64,000 nucleotides of DNA from Chloroflexota bacterium (GTDB taxonomy: Bacteria; Chloroflexota; Anaerolineae; Anaerolineales; Anaerolineaceae). A program made the translations under genes and the position numbers. The notes under the pieces are model-generated. The model worked only from the letters and a program-made list of their open reading frames with translations. It was not told the DNA's origin and ran no database searches. Position 1 is the first letter of the stretch. Each line of letters opens with the position of its first letter. The stretch is from the NCBI GenBank assembly GCA_004347695.1, contig SLTK01000010.1:1-64000 (forward strand). The letters are read 5' to 3'. Below are positions 9,233 to 19,325 of this stretch, in pieces.

Positions 9233-10924
9233 TTGATCAATTTTTTCAAGATAATTCTATCAGCAGCCTACAGCAGCTTTGCTCTGTATTTCCTGCATAC
9301 ATATAAAGATATTTTATCAAGGTTTGTATACATGAAGCGGCACACTCTCCAACCCCCGAATCTAACCACTGCCAAACAGCTTACGTTGGTCCTCCCGGCT
9401 GTTACGATAGGCGGGTTGGTATTTCTTTCTTTGATCGTCAATGGTTTTCGGGTAAATCCATCCACTCAGGCGGGTAGAATCAGCCTGATTTTTGGCGCTG
9501 CCGGTTTGCTATACATGATATTTATTTCCATCTGGGGAATTCCCCTTCTGCGCAAGCAGCCCTTTTTTAGCTGGTCACTTGCAATTGTGAGTGGACTGGG
9601 CGTTGGCGTCGTCGATCTTTTTCAACCAGAATTGATGCCCGGCATACCCCTGCCGTTGTCCATCACCATCGTTGTTATCCTTGCTCTTCTTGCCGGACGT
9701 TGGCCAACCTATTTATTTGCGCTGATGGTGATAATTGCTAATGTTTTGATCTATATATTTGCTTTTACAGGCCAGACGGAGATGTTCATCCTGGAAGCAG
9801 TCCTCATTCCGGCTTTTGCTATCGTGATTACCGAAACCATTATTGGGCTGCGCAATACATTGCTGGTTGAAATGACGCGTCTGCAGACCCTGAATCGAGT
9901 TGCCCGCAGCCTAGCCAGTTCGCTCGAAATGCACCAGGTGGTATCCCTGGTAAGCAGCGCTATTCAGAATGCCTTCGCTGCGGACACATATTATGTCGGT
10001 ATGCTGCAAGGCGAATCTCTTCATATGGAATTGTTTTTCGATGACGGCGAATTCTTTCCAGCTACGGATATCGAAATCAAAGGTACTCTGGCAGGCAGGG
10101 TGGTGGAATCTCGGCAGTCACTTTTAATCCGCAACCTGGTGGCCGAACGCCAGAAACGCGATTTGCCATTCAAAATTGTCGGGAGGCAGCGAGTCAGCAG
10201 TTCATGGATGGGAACACCACTAAAGATGAACGGGTATATTGCCGGGATCATCGGCGTGGCTTCGTATCAAAAAGAAGTGTTCGATGAAGGCGACCTGGAA
10301 TTACTCGAAAATATCGCCCAGCAGGCCGCCCTGGCGCTCGATAATGCCGGACATCATGCGGAAGTTGAAACAAGATCCCAGCAGGACAGCCTTACCGGCG
10401 TGCTCAACCACAATGCTTTCCTGACGCGCTTGGAGCGGCAAGCGCGCGAAGCAGTCGGTTCGAAAAAACCCCTGGCGTTGATCATGCTGGATATCGATCA
10501 TTTCAAACTGTACAACGACCAATTTGGCCACCTGACCGGCGACGAGGTCCTAACCAATCTGTGCCAGGTTATCCGGCGACATGTCAAAAAGGCCGACCTG
10601 GTAGGCCGGTGGGGCGGCGAAGAATTCGTGATCTCGCTGCCCAATGCCAACGGTCCGCAAGCCTTTCATGTAGCTGAACGGATTCGCACGACAGTGGAAA
10701 ATTTGGCAATTAAAGACCGCGTGGGTCAATTGATTCCGGCGCCAACAGTCAGTCAGGGGATCGCATTGCTGGTGGATGAGACTATGGATTTTATCCAGTT
10801 GGTCGATCTGGCAGACCAGCGGCTGTATGTTGCCAAAGACCACGGGGGAAACGGAATCGAGCCCTCGCTGTTCGCGTTGGAAGAAAATCTACAACAACCC
10901 GAAATTCAGGATACTGAAGTCTGA
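9233..10924 (+). CDS. Diguanylate cyclase with membrane region and GAF domain
   Basis: GGEEF active site (VGRWGGEEFVISLPNA); upstream GAF-like region. Start could be further downstream. Confidence 0.9.
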   Translation: MINFFKIILSAAYSSFALYFLHTYKDILSRFVYMKRHTLQPPNLTTAKQLTLVLPAVTIGGLVFLSLIVNGFRVNPSTQAGRISLIFGAAGLLYMIFISIWGIPLLRKQPFFSWSLAIVSGLGVGVVDLFQPELMPGIPLPLSITIVVILALLAGRWPTYLFALMVIIANVLIYIFAFTGQTEMFILEAVLIPAFAIVITETIIGLRNTLLVEMTRLQTLNRVARSLASSLEMHQVVSLVSSAIQNAFAADTYYVGMLQGESLHMELFFDDGEFFPATDIEIKGTLAGRVVESRQSLLIRNLVAERQKRDLPFKIVGRQRVSSSWMGTPLKMNGYIAGIIGVASYQKEVFDEGDLELLENIAQQAALALDNAGHHAEVETRSQQDSLTGVLNHNAFLTRLERQAREAVGSKKPLALIMLDIDHFKLYNDQFGHLTGDEVLTNLCQVIRRHVKKADLVGRWGGEEFVISLPNANGPQAFHVAERIRTTVENLAIKDRVGQLIPAPTVSQGIALLVDETMDFIQLVDLADQRLYVAKDHGGNGIEPSLFALEENLQQPEIQDTEV

Positions 10925-11964
10925 ACCCGGAGAACTTCCTGGAAAGCTTTCAGCGTCCGATCGATACCGCTGTCTCCCACCCAGTAATGCAGTACCATCC
11001 GGAACATGCGCGGGCCGGTCACGCCTACTTTTATGCCGTGGCTGACGAGTCTGGCAGCAACTTCGCTGGCGGTCAACGGCAAACTCTGGTTCAACTGCAC
11101 AAACACCATATTGGACTGCGGTTTGCCGAGTGGGAATTCAATACCTGCGATACCCGCCAGGCCATCTGCTAATCGTTTAGCGCGAGCGTGATCTTGCGGC
11201 AGTCGCTCTATCATCTGTTCCAGGGCGACAATGCCGGCTGCCGCCAGGACGCCCGCCTGCCGCATGCCGCCGCCTAATTGTTTTCGAATGCGCCGCGCAC
11301 TGGCAATAAATTCAGTACTGCCGCACAGCACCGAACCAACGGGGGCGCACAACCCCTTACTCAAACAAAACGTGACTGAATCGGCGGGTGCAGCCAGGTC
11401 GGCTGCTTTCACGCCCAAAGCGGCTGCGGCATTAAAAATTCGCGCTCCGTCCAGATGTAATTTAAGCCCCTTGGAATGCATCAATTCACCCGCTGCCTGC
11501 ATATACGCGGTGGGCAAAACCACCCCACCGCAGCGGTTATGCGTATTTTCCAGAATAAGCAGGCGGGTCACCGGCTGGTGAATATCCCGCCCACGGATGG
11601 CGCCGTGCACTTCGTCCAGGTTGAGCGTGCCATCGGGCTGATTCGGCAGGGTATTCGCAAATACGCCGCCCAATGCTGAAATGCCGCCGGCCTCGAACAG
11701 GTAGGTGTGTCCCAGGTTGCCCATGATGGCTTCTTCGCCGCGTTGGCAGTGCGCCAGCACCGCTGCCAGATTGCCCATCGTCCCGGAGGGTACGAACAGC
11801 CCGGCCGATTTGCCCATTTTTTCTGCTGCCATCGCCTCCAGGCGATTGACAGTTGGGTCTTCCCCCAGGACGTCGTCGCCGACTTCCGCACGCGCCATAG
11901 CCTCGCGCATTGCCGGAGTGGGGTGGCTGACAGTGTCGGAGCGCAAATCAACAATGGATTCCAT
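10906..11964 (-). CDS. ltaE: Low-specificity L-threonine aldolase
   Basis: DLRSDTVSHPTPAMREAMARAEVGDDVLGEDPTVNRLE; HLDGARIFNAAAALGV. 19-bp convergent overlap with the GGDEF gene. Confidence 0.93.
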   Translation of the reverse strand: MESIVDLRSDTVSHPTPAMREAMARAEVGDDVLGEDPTVNRLEAMAAEKMGKSAGLFVPSGTMGNLAAVLAHCQRGEEAIMGNLGHTYLFEAGGISALGGVFANTLPNQPDGTLNLDEVHGAIRGRDIHQPVTRLLILENTHNRCGGVVLPTAYMQAAGELMHSKGLKLHLDGARIFNAAAALGVKAADLAAPADSVTFCLSKGLCAPVGSVLCGSTEFIASARRIRKQLGGGMRQAGVLAAAGIVALEQMIERLPQDHARAKRLADGLAGIAGIEFPLGKPQSNMVFVQLNQSLPLTASEVAARLVSHGIKVGVTGPRMFRMVLHYWVGDSGIDRTLKAFQEVLRVQTSVS

Positions 11965-11991
11965 GAAGAATCTCCTTCTATAGGGAAAAAA

Positions 11992-12915
11992 TTAGCGGTG
12001 GCGCAGATCTTCGAGGACTCGACTCAATTCCGGGGGTAATGGGGCTACAAAAGTGCGCGCAGAGTCCTCGCCAGGTAGTTTAATGGTCAGGCGGGCTGCG
12101 TGCAAGAAGTGCCGCTCAAGGGGTAAGGTTGACTTTCGATGCCCATAAACCAGGTCGCCGACGATTGGCGTACCAAGGAATGCCAGATGCAGGCGAATTT
12201 GATGCGTCCTTCCGGTCAGCGGATGAGCCTCCAGTAAGGTATGGGCGGGAAACGTTTCCAGCGTCTGATACTCGGTGATCGATTCGCGTCCACGGTCATG
12301 GGAAACGATGGCCATACGCTTGCGGTGTGACGGGTCGCGGGCAATGGCCGCTTCGATGCGGCCTTCCGGGGTCGGGGGCAGCCCGTCCACCAGCGCCAGG
12401 TAAATTTTCTTTACGCTGCGCAGGCGGAATTGGTCTTGCAGCCAGCGGTGCGTTGCGTCATTCTTAGCAATCAGGATCAATCCCGAGGTATCTTTGTCCA
12501 GCCGGTGGACGATCCCTGGCCGCTGCTCGCCGCCCACTCCCTCCAGGTCGGGTGCATGCGCCAGAGCCGCATGCACCAGCGTGCCGCTTGCATGTCCTAT
12601 GGAGGGATGCACCACCATACCGGCTGGTTTATTGATCACCATCAGGTCAGCATTTTCAAACACAACGTCCAGCGGAATGGACTCTGGCTGGAGGGTGGTT
12701 GGAACGGACGGCGGGACTTCCACGCGCACCTGCTGGCCAGCTTCGACCTGATAACCGGCTTTACCAACGACAATTTCGCCAACCGTAACCATGCCATCTT
12801 TGATCAATGCCTGCAGACGCGAGCGGGAAAAATCCGGCATGCGGGCAACCAGAATTTTATCCAATCGCTCTGCGCCAGGGCCGGGCTGAACAAACTCCAC
12901 CACCTGACGGGTCAT
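11992..12915 (-). CDS. RluA-family pseudouridine synthase
   Basis: S4 domain plus HRLDKDTSGLILIAKN. Confidence 0.93.
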   Translation of the reverse strand: MTRQVVEFVQPGPGAERLDKILVARMPDFSRSRLQALIKDGMVTVGEIVVGKAGYQVEAGQQVRVEVPPSVPTTLQPESIPLDVVFENADLMVINKPAGMVVHPSIGHASGTLVHAALAHAPDLEGVGGEQRPGIVHRLDKDTSGLILIAKNDATHRWLQDQFRLRSVKKIYLALVDGLPPTPEGRIEAAIARDPSHRKRMAIVSHDRGRESITEYQTLETFPAHTLLEAHPLTGRTHQIRLHLAFLGTPIVGDLVYGHRKSTLPLERHFLHAARLTIKLPGEDSARTFVAPLPPELSRVLEDLRHR

Positions 12916-13460
12916 GGAAGCTCGTGAAACTCCGAAAACAGTTCGGCAGGGTTAGCGTTCGCCTGCGCGGTCTTTTCGCGTTCGGCTTTCTCGCGCCTCT
13001 CCTGCAGCCAGACTCCTAACAGCAGGACGGCTGTACCAACCGTTATGGCAGAATCGGCCACATTAAAGACCGCGAACGACCCGATCGATATAAAATCGGT
13101 GACATGACCAATGGTGATGCGGTCGATCAGATTGCCAACGGCGCCGCCCAATTGCATGCTGAGCGCCAGCCGCAATGACCAATCCTGACTGGGAATGCGT
13201 GGAAAATAAACGATAATTCCGACAACGATAACAATTGGAAGAAGAATAAAAATGATGCCGCCTTCCTGGAACATGCCAAAAGCGACACCTTTGTTGTACC
13301 AGTGCAGGATGCGCGCATAAGGCGCCAGGTCTTGCCAGGGCATCCAACTCTCCCCCAAAGCCAAATTTTGCCTTACGAGCGCCTTGGTATACTGGTCGAG
13401 CGCGATAATAAGCCCGGGAATGATGAGTAAAAAGAAGAAATACCGAAGAAATTTTTTCAA
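12912..13460 (-). CDS. lspA: Lipoprotein signal peptidase (signal peptidase II)
   Basis: DQYTKALV; GAVGNLIDRITIGHVTDFI; FNVADSAITVG catalytic Asp motifs. Confidence 0.95.
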   Translation of the reverse strand: MKKFLRYFFFLLIIPGLIIALDQYTKALVRQNLALGESWMPWQDLAPYARILHWYNKGVAFGMFQEGGIIFILLPIVIVVGIIVYFPRIPSQDWSLRLALSMQLGGAVGNLIDRITIGHVTDFISIGSFAVFNVADSAITVGTAVLLLGVWLQERREKAEREKTAQANANPAELFSEFHELP

Positions 13461-13540
13461 AAAAAGAGCCCTCCAACCGATTGTGGGCTAATTGTACCTC
13501 AATTCATCCATGAAGCCCCGACCAGGCCGGTTAAAGGGGC

Positions 13541-14476
13541 TTACCCGGGCAAATGGGAGTCATCCGGCGACCAGCAGGCCAGGTAATCCAACTGATGGAC
13601 AACCAGGAACAGGCTGGCGTCATTGATCTGACGGCGGCGGGCGGTGAGCCAACCTTGAAATGCAGCGGGTTCCAACTCAGCGTGCCCGGTAAGCGTTTCT
13701 TCGAAAAAATGCAGCAGGTGGTTCAAAAAATAGGCTTCATCCGCCCGATAACTGCCATTAACCGGATGCACCACCCAATCCGATGCCCCGGCAGCCAGCA
13801 CTTTCCAACCTGCATCGCGGAGTTGATGGTATAAACGCCTCCCAGTCCGGCTGCCCCCGGTAGCCTGTCCACCCGCCTGCCGGTCGTCCATTGACCGGTG
13901 GTACAGTTCGATGATTTTTTCGTCCAAAGCCGGATCTAACTGCGGCTCGAACACGGTCACACCGTCGAAATTGATCGTAAAGTAGCCCAATCCTCCTGGT
14001 TGCATCATTTTCCCCCAGTGCGGCAGGAGCGATGCTGGATTTACCAAATCCAAAAATGCGTTCGCGACCAGCAGGTCATAACCCGGCTCGACCGGATTTG
14101 CCGCCGCCTCGCTTACCTCTCTGGCTTGGAAGATCGCACGCAGTTGGATTCCTCTCCCGGATAGTTCAAAACCGTCTGGAACGGGAATACAAGTCAATCC
14201 TTGGCCATCAGCCCACGCCGGTAAATTTTGCAGCGCAGCTTGAATACTCTCTGCGTCTGAATCAATTCCCAGGTACATCCCACCTTTGAGCGCGCCCCAC
14301 TCGACCAAACGGTGCAGCATCGTACCTGTGCCGGCACCAACCTCCAGTACCCGCAGTGTTTGAGTCGAAGCGCGATTTTTGATCAATTCAGCCATAGTCA
14401 GCCAGACGGAACCGTTCAAGGCGCGGTCATCGACCGTGCGTTTGGCATTCAGGTAGTGTTGAAACGTAAAGTCCAC
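13541..14476 (-). CDS. Class I SAM-dependent methyltransferase
   Basis: LRVLEVGAGTGTMLHRLVE motif I. Confidence 0.85.
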   Translation of the reverse strand: MDFTFQHYLNAKRTVDDRALNGSVWLTMAELIKNRASTQTLRVLEVGAGTGTMLHRLVEWGALKGGMYLGIDSDAESIQAALQNLPAWADGQGLTCIPVPDGFELSGRGIQLRAIFQAREVSEAAANPVEPGYDLLVANAFLDLVNPASLLPHWGKMMQPGGLGYFTINFDGVTVFEPQLDPALDEKIIELYHRSMDDRQAGGQATGGSRTGRRLYHQLRDAGWKVLAAGASDWVVHPVNGSYRADEAYFLNHLLHFFEETLTGHAELEPAAFQGWLTARRRQINDASLFLVVHQLDYLACWSPDDSHLPG

Positions 14477-14489
14477 TGTGTACCTCGCA

Positions 14490-15584
14490 TCAAAGCCGGG
14501 CGAGCATAAATTGACGAATGTTTTCCGTAGTTTGCCGCCAGGTCGGAAATTCTGCGTAGCGTTGGCGGGCAGCCAGGCTCATGGACTGGAGAATTTCCGG
14601 GTTTCGGCTGATGGTTTCGATTACCGCCGCCAGAACGGCTTCATCTCCAGGTGGGACCAACCAGCCGTTAATGCCGTGTTGAATGATCTCCCCCGAGCCG
14701 CCGGCATTACCAGCGATCGGTACCACGCCCCAACGCATGGCTTCCAGATAGACAATGCCAAAACCCTCGAACGTGGATGGCACAGCCAGCAGTTGGCTGG
14801 TACGGTATGCTTGCACGAGGTCGCCATCCTTTAACGCCCCCAGGAATTCCACCTGGTTTTCCAGATCGGCAGAAGAGACGAGTTTCCGGCAACTACGCGC
14901 GTAAGCCGGTTCCATATCGCCGCGGCCAACCACCCGCAAACGCCAGTTTTCAGAACGCACCCTTGCCAGCGCTGCAAGCAAAGAATGCAGCCCTTTCCGC
15001 TCGATCAAATTGCCGACGAACAGGATTTCCACCCTCTTACGTTGACTATCTGACTGAATTATCTGGCTATGCGCAATAGATTTGAAGCTAGAAGCGGGTT
15101 CTTCCAGCGCATCCCCGCCGGGTGTTGCCACCGTGAAGGGTTTTTGGTGCGGCGCAAGGGAATTCACTGCCAGCCGGCTGGAATGGCTGTTAAATACATA
15201 TCCATCCAGCGATTCCAGGTATTGACGTTCGATGGCGCGGTAGAGCGCTCGCAGCAGCCGGTTGTGTGGTTCGCTGCAACGCAGGTGGTGGACGATGCCG
15301 ATAAACGGCGCCCTCACCGCTTGCCGCAGCCAGCGGTTGAGCGCAAACAACGATGGGTGATTCAATTCATCCTGCAACAACAGGTCAACTTCTAACTCTG
15401 CCAGCCGGTTTCGGATCGATCGTGAATAATTCTGACCAAGCGCCTGTCCGTAACTCACTACCGGCAGCCCGACCACTTCGACGGTTTCCCCGGAAGACCG
15501 CAAGTGTTCAACCAGCATACGGTCATACAAATAACCGCCGGAAAGCGTATCCAGGCTGCCGTAGATGATCAGCCCGACCCGCAC
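14490..15584 (-). CDS. Glycosyltransferase family 4-type (GT-B)
   Basis: FVGNLIERKGLHSLLAAL; AVPSTFEGFGIVYLEAMRWGVVPIAGNAGGSGEII. Confidence 0.9.
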   Translation of the reverse strand: MRVGLIIYGSLDTLSGGYLYDRMLVEHLRSSGETVEVVGLPVVSYGQALGQNYSRSIRNRLAELEVDLLLQDELNHPSLFALNRWLRQAVRAPFIGIVHHLRCSEPHNRLLRALYRAIERQYLESLDGYVFNSHSSRLAVNSLAPHQKPFTVATPGGDALEEPASSFKSIAHSQIIQSDSQRKRVEILFVGNLIERKGLHSLLAALARVRSENWRLRVVGRGDMEPAYARSCRKLVSSADLENQVEFLGALKDGDLVQAYRTSQLLAVPSTFEGFGIVYLEAMRWGVVPIAGNAGGSGEIIQHGINGWLVPPGDEAVLAAVIETISRNPEILQSMSLAARQRYAEFPTWRQTTENIRQFMLARL

Positions 15585-15974
15585 TTAGCGCTCCAGCTCG
15601 TACCCGGCCCAGGCGGTTTCACTTTCCCACAGCCGCACTGTCACCCGCTGGATATTGCTCGCATCAATTTTGGCAGAGAGCGCCTCGCATAACCAACGCG
15701 CAAAATATTCCAGCGAGGGGTTTACGCCCGTGAAACCAGGTAAGTCATTCAAGGTTTTGTCCCGCGCCAGCTCGATTATTTGATCCAGCACATTTTCGAC
15801 AGCCACAATATCGACCAGGTATTGGTGATGATCCAAATCGTAACCCCCGAGTTCAAGATCAAGGCGGTATGGATGGCTATGCAGCTCGTTTTCCACACCC
15901 CAGTCACCGCCAACCAGGTAATGCTGTGCTGTGAAAGTCTTTTGAACGGAAACATGATACATATTACCCTCCAA
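15585..15974 (-). CDS. 6-pyruvoyl-tetrahydropterin synthase/QueD family protein with Glu at the catalytic Cys position
   Basis: FTAQH and ENELHSHPY zinc-ligand arrangement; the usual C-x3-H-G-H is E-x3-H-S-H. Confidence 0.85.
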   Translation of the reverse strand: MEGNMYHVSVQKTFTAQHYLVGGDWGVENELHSHPYRLDLELGGYDLDHHQYLVDIVAVENVLDQIIELARDKTLNDLPGFTGVNPSLEYFARWLCEALSAKIDASNIQRVTVRLWESETAWAGYELER

Positions 15975-15999
15975 CTGGCTTGGATACTATAATCATAGC

Positions 16000-16893
16000 A
16001 TGCAGCCGGACGAATATCGCAAAAGCGAACAAGCACTGATCCGCATCAACATCGATGATATGTTGATTTCGCTCGGCTGGCAGAATCATTCCTTTGCACG
16101 CAGTTTGCTGGGTCCAATCTTTCGCTACCCGGCGCGGCAGTTTGCCCGCCAGGTGCTGGATTACGATCGGGGAGTACAGGACCTGGGACTGGCTGGCGGA
16201 GCCCGCCGCTTGCTGGCTGCTTACGTCAAAGGCTTTGAAGTCCACGGCGCGGAAAACCTGCCCCTCAGCGGACCGCTGTTGATTCTTTCCAACCATCCCG
16301 GCATGGTCGATACGGTCGCTTTGTTTGCCGCACTTCCGCGCCCTGACCTGCGGGTACTGGCGGCTGAACGGCCGTTCCTGGCTGCGCTGCCGGCGACCCG
16401 TCCTTACTTGTTTTTTGTCCCCGAAAATGATGGGCGCAGCGAGGTAATCCGCCAGACCGCGCGCTACCTGCGTGCCGGCGGCGCGGTGCTCACCTTCCCC
16501 GGGGGGCACATCGATCCTGACCCGCGCGTCATGCCGGGTGCCGCGGCTGCGCTGGAGAACTGGTCGCCCAGTACGGGCATCTTTGTCCGTCTGGCGCCAG
16601 ATCTGCAGGTTTTGCCGGTCATCGTCTCGGGGGTGATTGCAGCACCTTCGCTGCGGCATCCATTGACCAGATTGCGCCGGCAGTCCGATGATCGCCAACG
16701 CCTGGCAGCCACGCTGCAAATTCTGGCGAAAGTATTTCGGCCCAACCTTTGGCCGGTCCACGTTCAGGTGGATATTCTGCCGCCAATTCCAGGTCGCGAG
16801 CTGATGGCAGACCCCGACCCGCAGGCCATTACCCGGGCAGCTATCGAACGCATTCGGCCGTACTATCAGCGTTCTGATTTCGTAGTCCCTTAA
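16000..16893 (+). CDS. Lysophospholipid acyltransferase (PlsC-like)
   Basis: ILSNHPGMVDTVALF (NHxxxxD-like) and FPGGHIDPDP. Confidence 0.85.
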   Translation: MQPDEYRKSEQALIRINIDDMLISLGWQNHSFARSLLGPIFRYPARQFARQVLDYDRGVQDLGLAGGARRLLAAYVKGFEVHGAENLPLSGPLLILSNHPGMVDTVALFAALPRPDLRVLAAERPFLAALPATRPYLFFVPENDGRSEVIRQTARYLRAGGAVLTFPGGHIDPDPRVMPGAAAALENWSPSTGIFVRLAPDLQVLPVIVSGVIAAPSLRHPLTRLRRQSDDRQRLAATLQILAKVFRPNLWPVHVQVDILPPIPGRELMADPDPQAITRAAIERIRPYYQRSDFVVP

Positions 16894-17921
16894 TACGTCA
16901 GAACGATTTGAAACGATTCTTCCGGCCGCAACACCAGTTGCTGGTAAGCCTGGTCAGCCTGGGTAAAAGGGAACCGGTGAGTAATCCACTCGCCTGGGTG
17001 CAAGTCGTGAAGCGCCTGGAGCGCCAACGCCAACCGCCGCTCCTTGGTCCAGCGTCCGCTGATTTCCGGCGCGAGACTACTTACCTGGCTGCTGACCAGT
17101 TGGATGCGGTTGCGATGAAAAGCGCCGCCCAGATCGAGCACCGACTTCTTTCGTCCGTACCAGGAGCCTATCACCACGCGGCCGTTGTAACCCGCGGCAT
17201 TGATGGCCAGGTTAAGCGCATCCGGCGAGCCGCTGATCTCGTACACCAGGTCTGCCCCTCGGCTGGCAAATCCATGCGCCGCCAACGCGTTGTGCAAATC
17301 CGAAAGAATTGCCGGATCCTCAGCATCCAATACCTGCACATTCCCTAACCTGGAAGCAATTTCCCGGCGCAAGGGATAACGATCCAGCGCAAAGAGATGG
17401 GTCAGCGGAAAGCGGGCCAACTGAGCCAGGGTCAACATGCCAACCACCCCCAGGCCCAAAACCAGCACGGATTCGCCGATCAGCGGCGCGCCATCGTGAG
17501 TGAAGTTGATGGCAGTCTCCATATTGGCAAGAAAAGCAGCATCCTCATCCGTCAGGTCGGCGGGCAACGGAATCAAGGCGTCCAGGCTGGCAATAAAATG
17601 ACTTTCATGCGGATTAAAGGCAAACACACGGCGTCCTTGCCATTCATTGTCCACCCCCGGGCCAAGCATGGTAACCTGCCCGACGCAGGCATATCCATAC
17701 TTGAAGGGGTAACGAAAATTACCGCGCAGACTGTTGATGTTGGCGTCAAGCTGCATGTTTTCCGGCGCCAGACCTTGAAACACGAGCGATTCAGTGCCGG
17801 AACTCACTGCGCTAAGCGTTGTTTGTACCAGCACTTCGCGCACGCCTGGCGGCGCCAACATCTCGGAGCGAATTGTTACCCGGCCGGGTGCGGTGAAATA
17901 AATCGATTGCCCGGAAATCAT
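16890..17921 (-). CDS. Zinc-binding/MDR-type alcohol dehydrogenase
   Basis: VLVLGLGVVGMLTLAQLARF Rossmann motif; ATG at 17921 chosen over the ORF start at 17960. Confidence 0.85.
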   Translation of the reverse strand: MISGQSIYFTAPGRVTIRSEMLAPPGVREVLVQTTLSAVSSGTESLVFQGLAPENMQLDANINSLRGNFRYPFKYGYACVGQVTMLGPGVDNEWQGRRVFAFNPHESHFIASLDALIPLPADLTDEDAAFLANMETAINFTHDGAPLIGESVLVLGLGVVGMLTLAQLARFPLTHLFALDRYPLRREIASRLGNVQVLDAEDPAILSDLHNALAAHGFASRGADLVYEISGSPDALNLAINAAGYNGRVVIGSWYGRKKSVLDLGGAFHRNRIQLVSSQVSSLAPEISGRWTKERRLALALQALHDLHPGEWITHRFPFTQADQAYQQLVLRPEESFQIVLTY

Positions 17922-18679
17922 AATGATACTCTCCCGGAAACAACCAGGTCCGGCCCGCACTGTTGATAATCAGGATCGATGAGATATGGCAGTTCACGTG
18001 GCGATCCTGCCTCACGGTCGAGCGCCGGCAGCCCACCTGCCCAGCGCGGTGAAATGGTGATGACGGCCCAGTCCACCAAACCCGCCTGCAGAAATGATGA
18101 AATGACCCGAGACCCTCCTTCGACCATTATTGAAGCAATTCCGAGGCTTTTTAAGCATTCGAGCATCCGGGGCAGGGACAAACCCCCATCAGGTCCCGGT
18201 TCTACCTGCAGCAGGCGTGCTCCGGCTGCGGCCAAAGCTGCGTCCCGGGCTTTTTCGGAAGCCGGTGCGCAAACGATCCAGGGATGCAGGTCAGAACGTC
18301 GGATAAGCCGGCTATCCAGCGGAGTGCGCAGGCGTGAATCTAAAATGATGGGCTGCGGATCTTTTCCCTCCACCAGACGCACATTCAACACTGGATCATC
18401 TGCCAGAACGGTGCCGCTCCCAACCAGGATGGCATCATGCCAGGCGCGCAACCGGTGGGTCATTTGCATGGTTTCGGGCGAACTGATTTCGAGGGGCTTG
18501 CCAGGCTCAGCCGCGATGCAGCCGTCCAGCGTCTGGGCATAGCTCAATGTTACCCACGGCCAGGGACGCATGGAGACCTCAGTTTTAGCCGCATCGAGCC
18601 GTGCAAAGGTCGTGGCGGTATCAATGATGTCCATGGCCATTGGAAGAGAGCGATTCGACTGAAAAGAACAGGTTTGCAT
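17918..18679 (-). CDS. RibD C-terminal/dihydrofolate-reductase-like reductase
   Basis: RPWPWVTLSYAQTLDGCIA; WHDAILVGSGTVLADDPVLNVR; IMVEGGSRVISSFL. Confidence 0.92.
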   Translation of the reverse strand: MQTCSFQSNRSLPMAMDIIDTATTFARLDAAKTEVSMRPWPWVTLSYAQTLDGCIAAEPGKPLEISSPETMQMTHRLRAWHDAILVGSGTVLADDPVLNVRLVEGKDPQPIILDSRLRTPLDSRLIRRSDLHPWIVCAPASEKARDAALAAAGARLLQVEPGPDGGLSLPRMLECLKSLGIASIMVEGGSRVISSFLQAGLVDWAVITISPRWAGGLPALDREAGSPRELPYLIDPDYQQCGPDLVVSGRVSL

Positions 18680-19322
18680 CCAGCAAGTGGTTCATCCGCC
18701 GCGCCTTGGTAAGCAGATAAGCAGCATTATCTTCGGTCACGGTTGCCACCAGCGGAACGCGCCCCGTCACCTGCACACCAAGCGATTCGAGCCCGCTAAT
18801 CTTGTCCGGATTATTGGTCAGCAGGAACACCGACTGAATCCCTAAATCCTGCAGGATGGCTGCTGCCATACTGTATTCGCGCTCGTCCTCAGAATGTCCC
18901 AGCGCCAGATTGGCCTCGACAGTGTCATAACCGCTGTCCTGCAGATTATAAGCGCGCAGCTTTTCCAGCAGGCCGATCCCACGACCTTCCTGACGCAAAT
19001 AAACGATCACGCCCATTGGCTGCCCGGCGACATAATTCATCGCCAATTGAAGCTGCTCGCCACAGTCGCAGCGCCGTGAGCCAAGCACATCGCCGGTAAA
19101 ACATTCTGAATGGATACGTACCGGTACATGATTTTGTTGATCGACGCGCCCATGGACCAACGCCAGATGCTCTTTATCGTCTCGATTATTGGCGTACAGG
19201 CACAATTGAAATTCACCCGCGTCGGTGGGAACACGCGCCTGGACAATGCGTTTGATTTTTAGGGTTTCGACCATGAATAATCCTTTTTGCACTCGATCAG
19301 CACAGCAATGATGATGCCACAA
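18621..19322 (-). CDS. ribA: GTP cyclohydrolase II
   Basis: HSECFTGDVLGSRRCDCGEQL zinc motif; YLRQEGRGIGLLEKLRAYNLQD. A start at MVETLKIKR is likelier. Confidence 0.93.
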   Translation of the reverse strand: MWHHHCCADRVQKGLFMVETLKIKRIVQARVPTDAGEFQLCLYANNRDDKEHLALVHGRVDQQNHVPVRIHSECFTGDVLGSRRCDCGEQLQLAMNYVAGQPMGVIVYLRQEGRGIGLLEKLRAYNLQDSGYDTVEANLALGHSEDEREYSMAAAILQDLGIQSVFLLTNNPDKISGLESLGVQVTGRVPLVATVTEDNAAYLLTKARRMNHLLDANLFFSVESLSSNGHGHH

Positions 19323-19325
19323 CGC

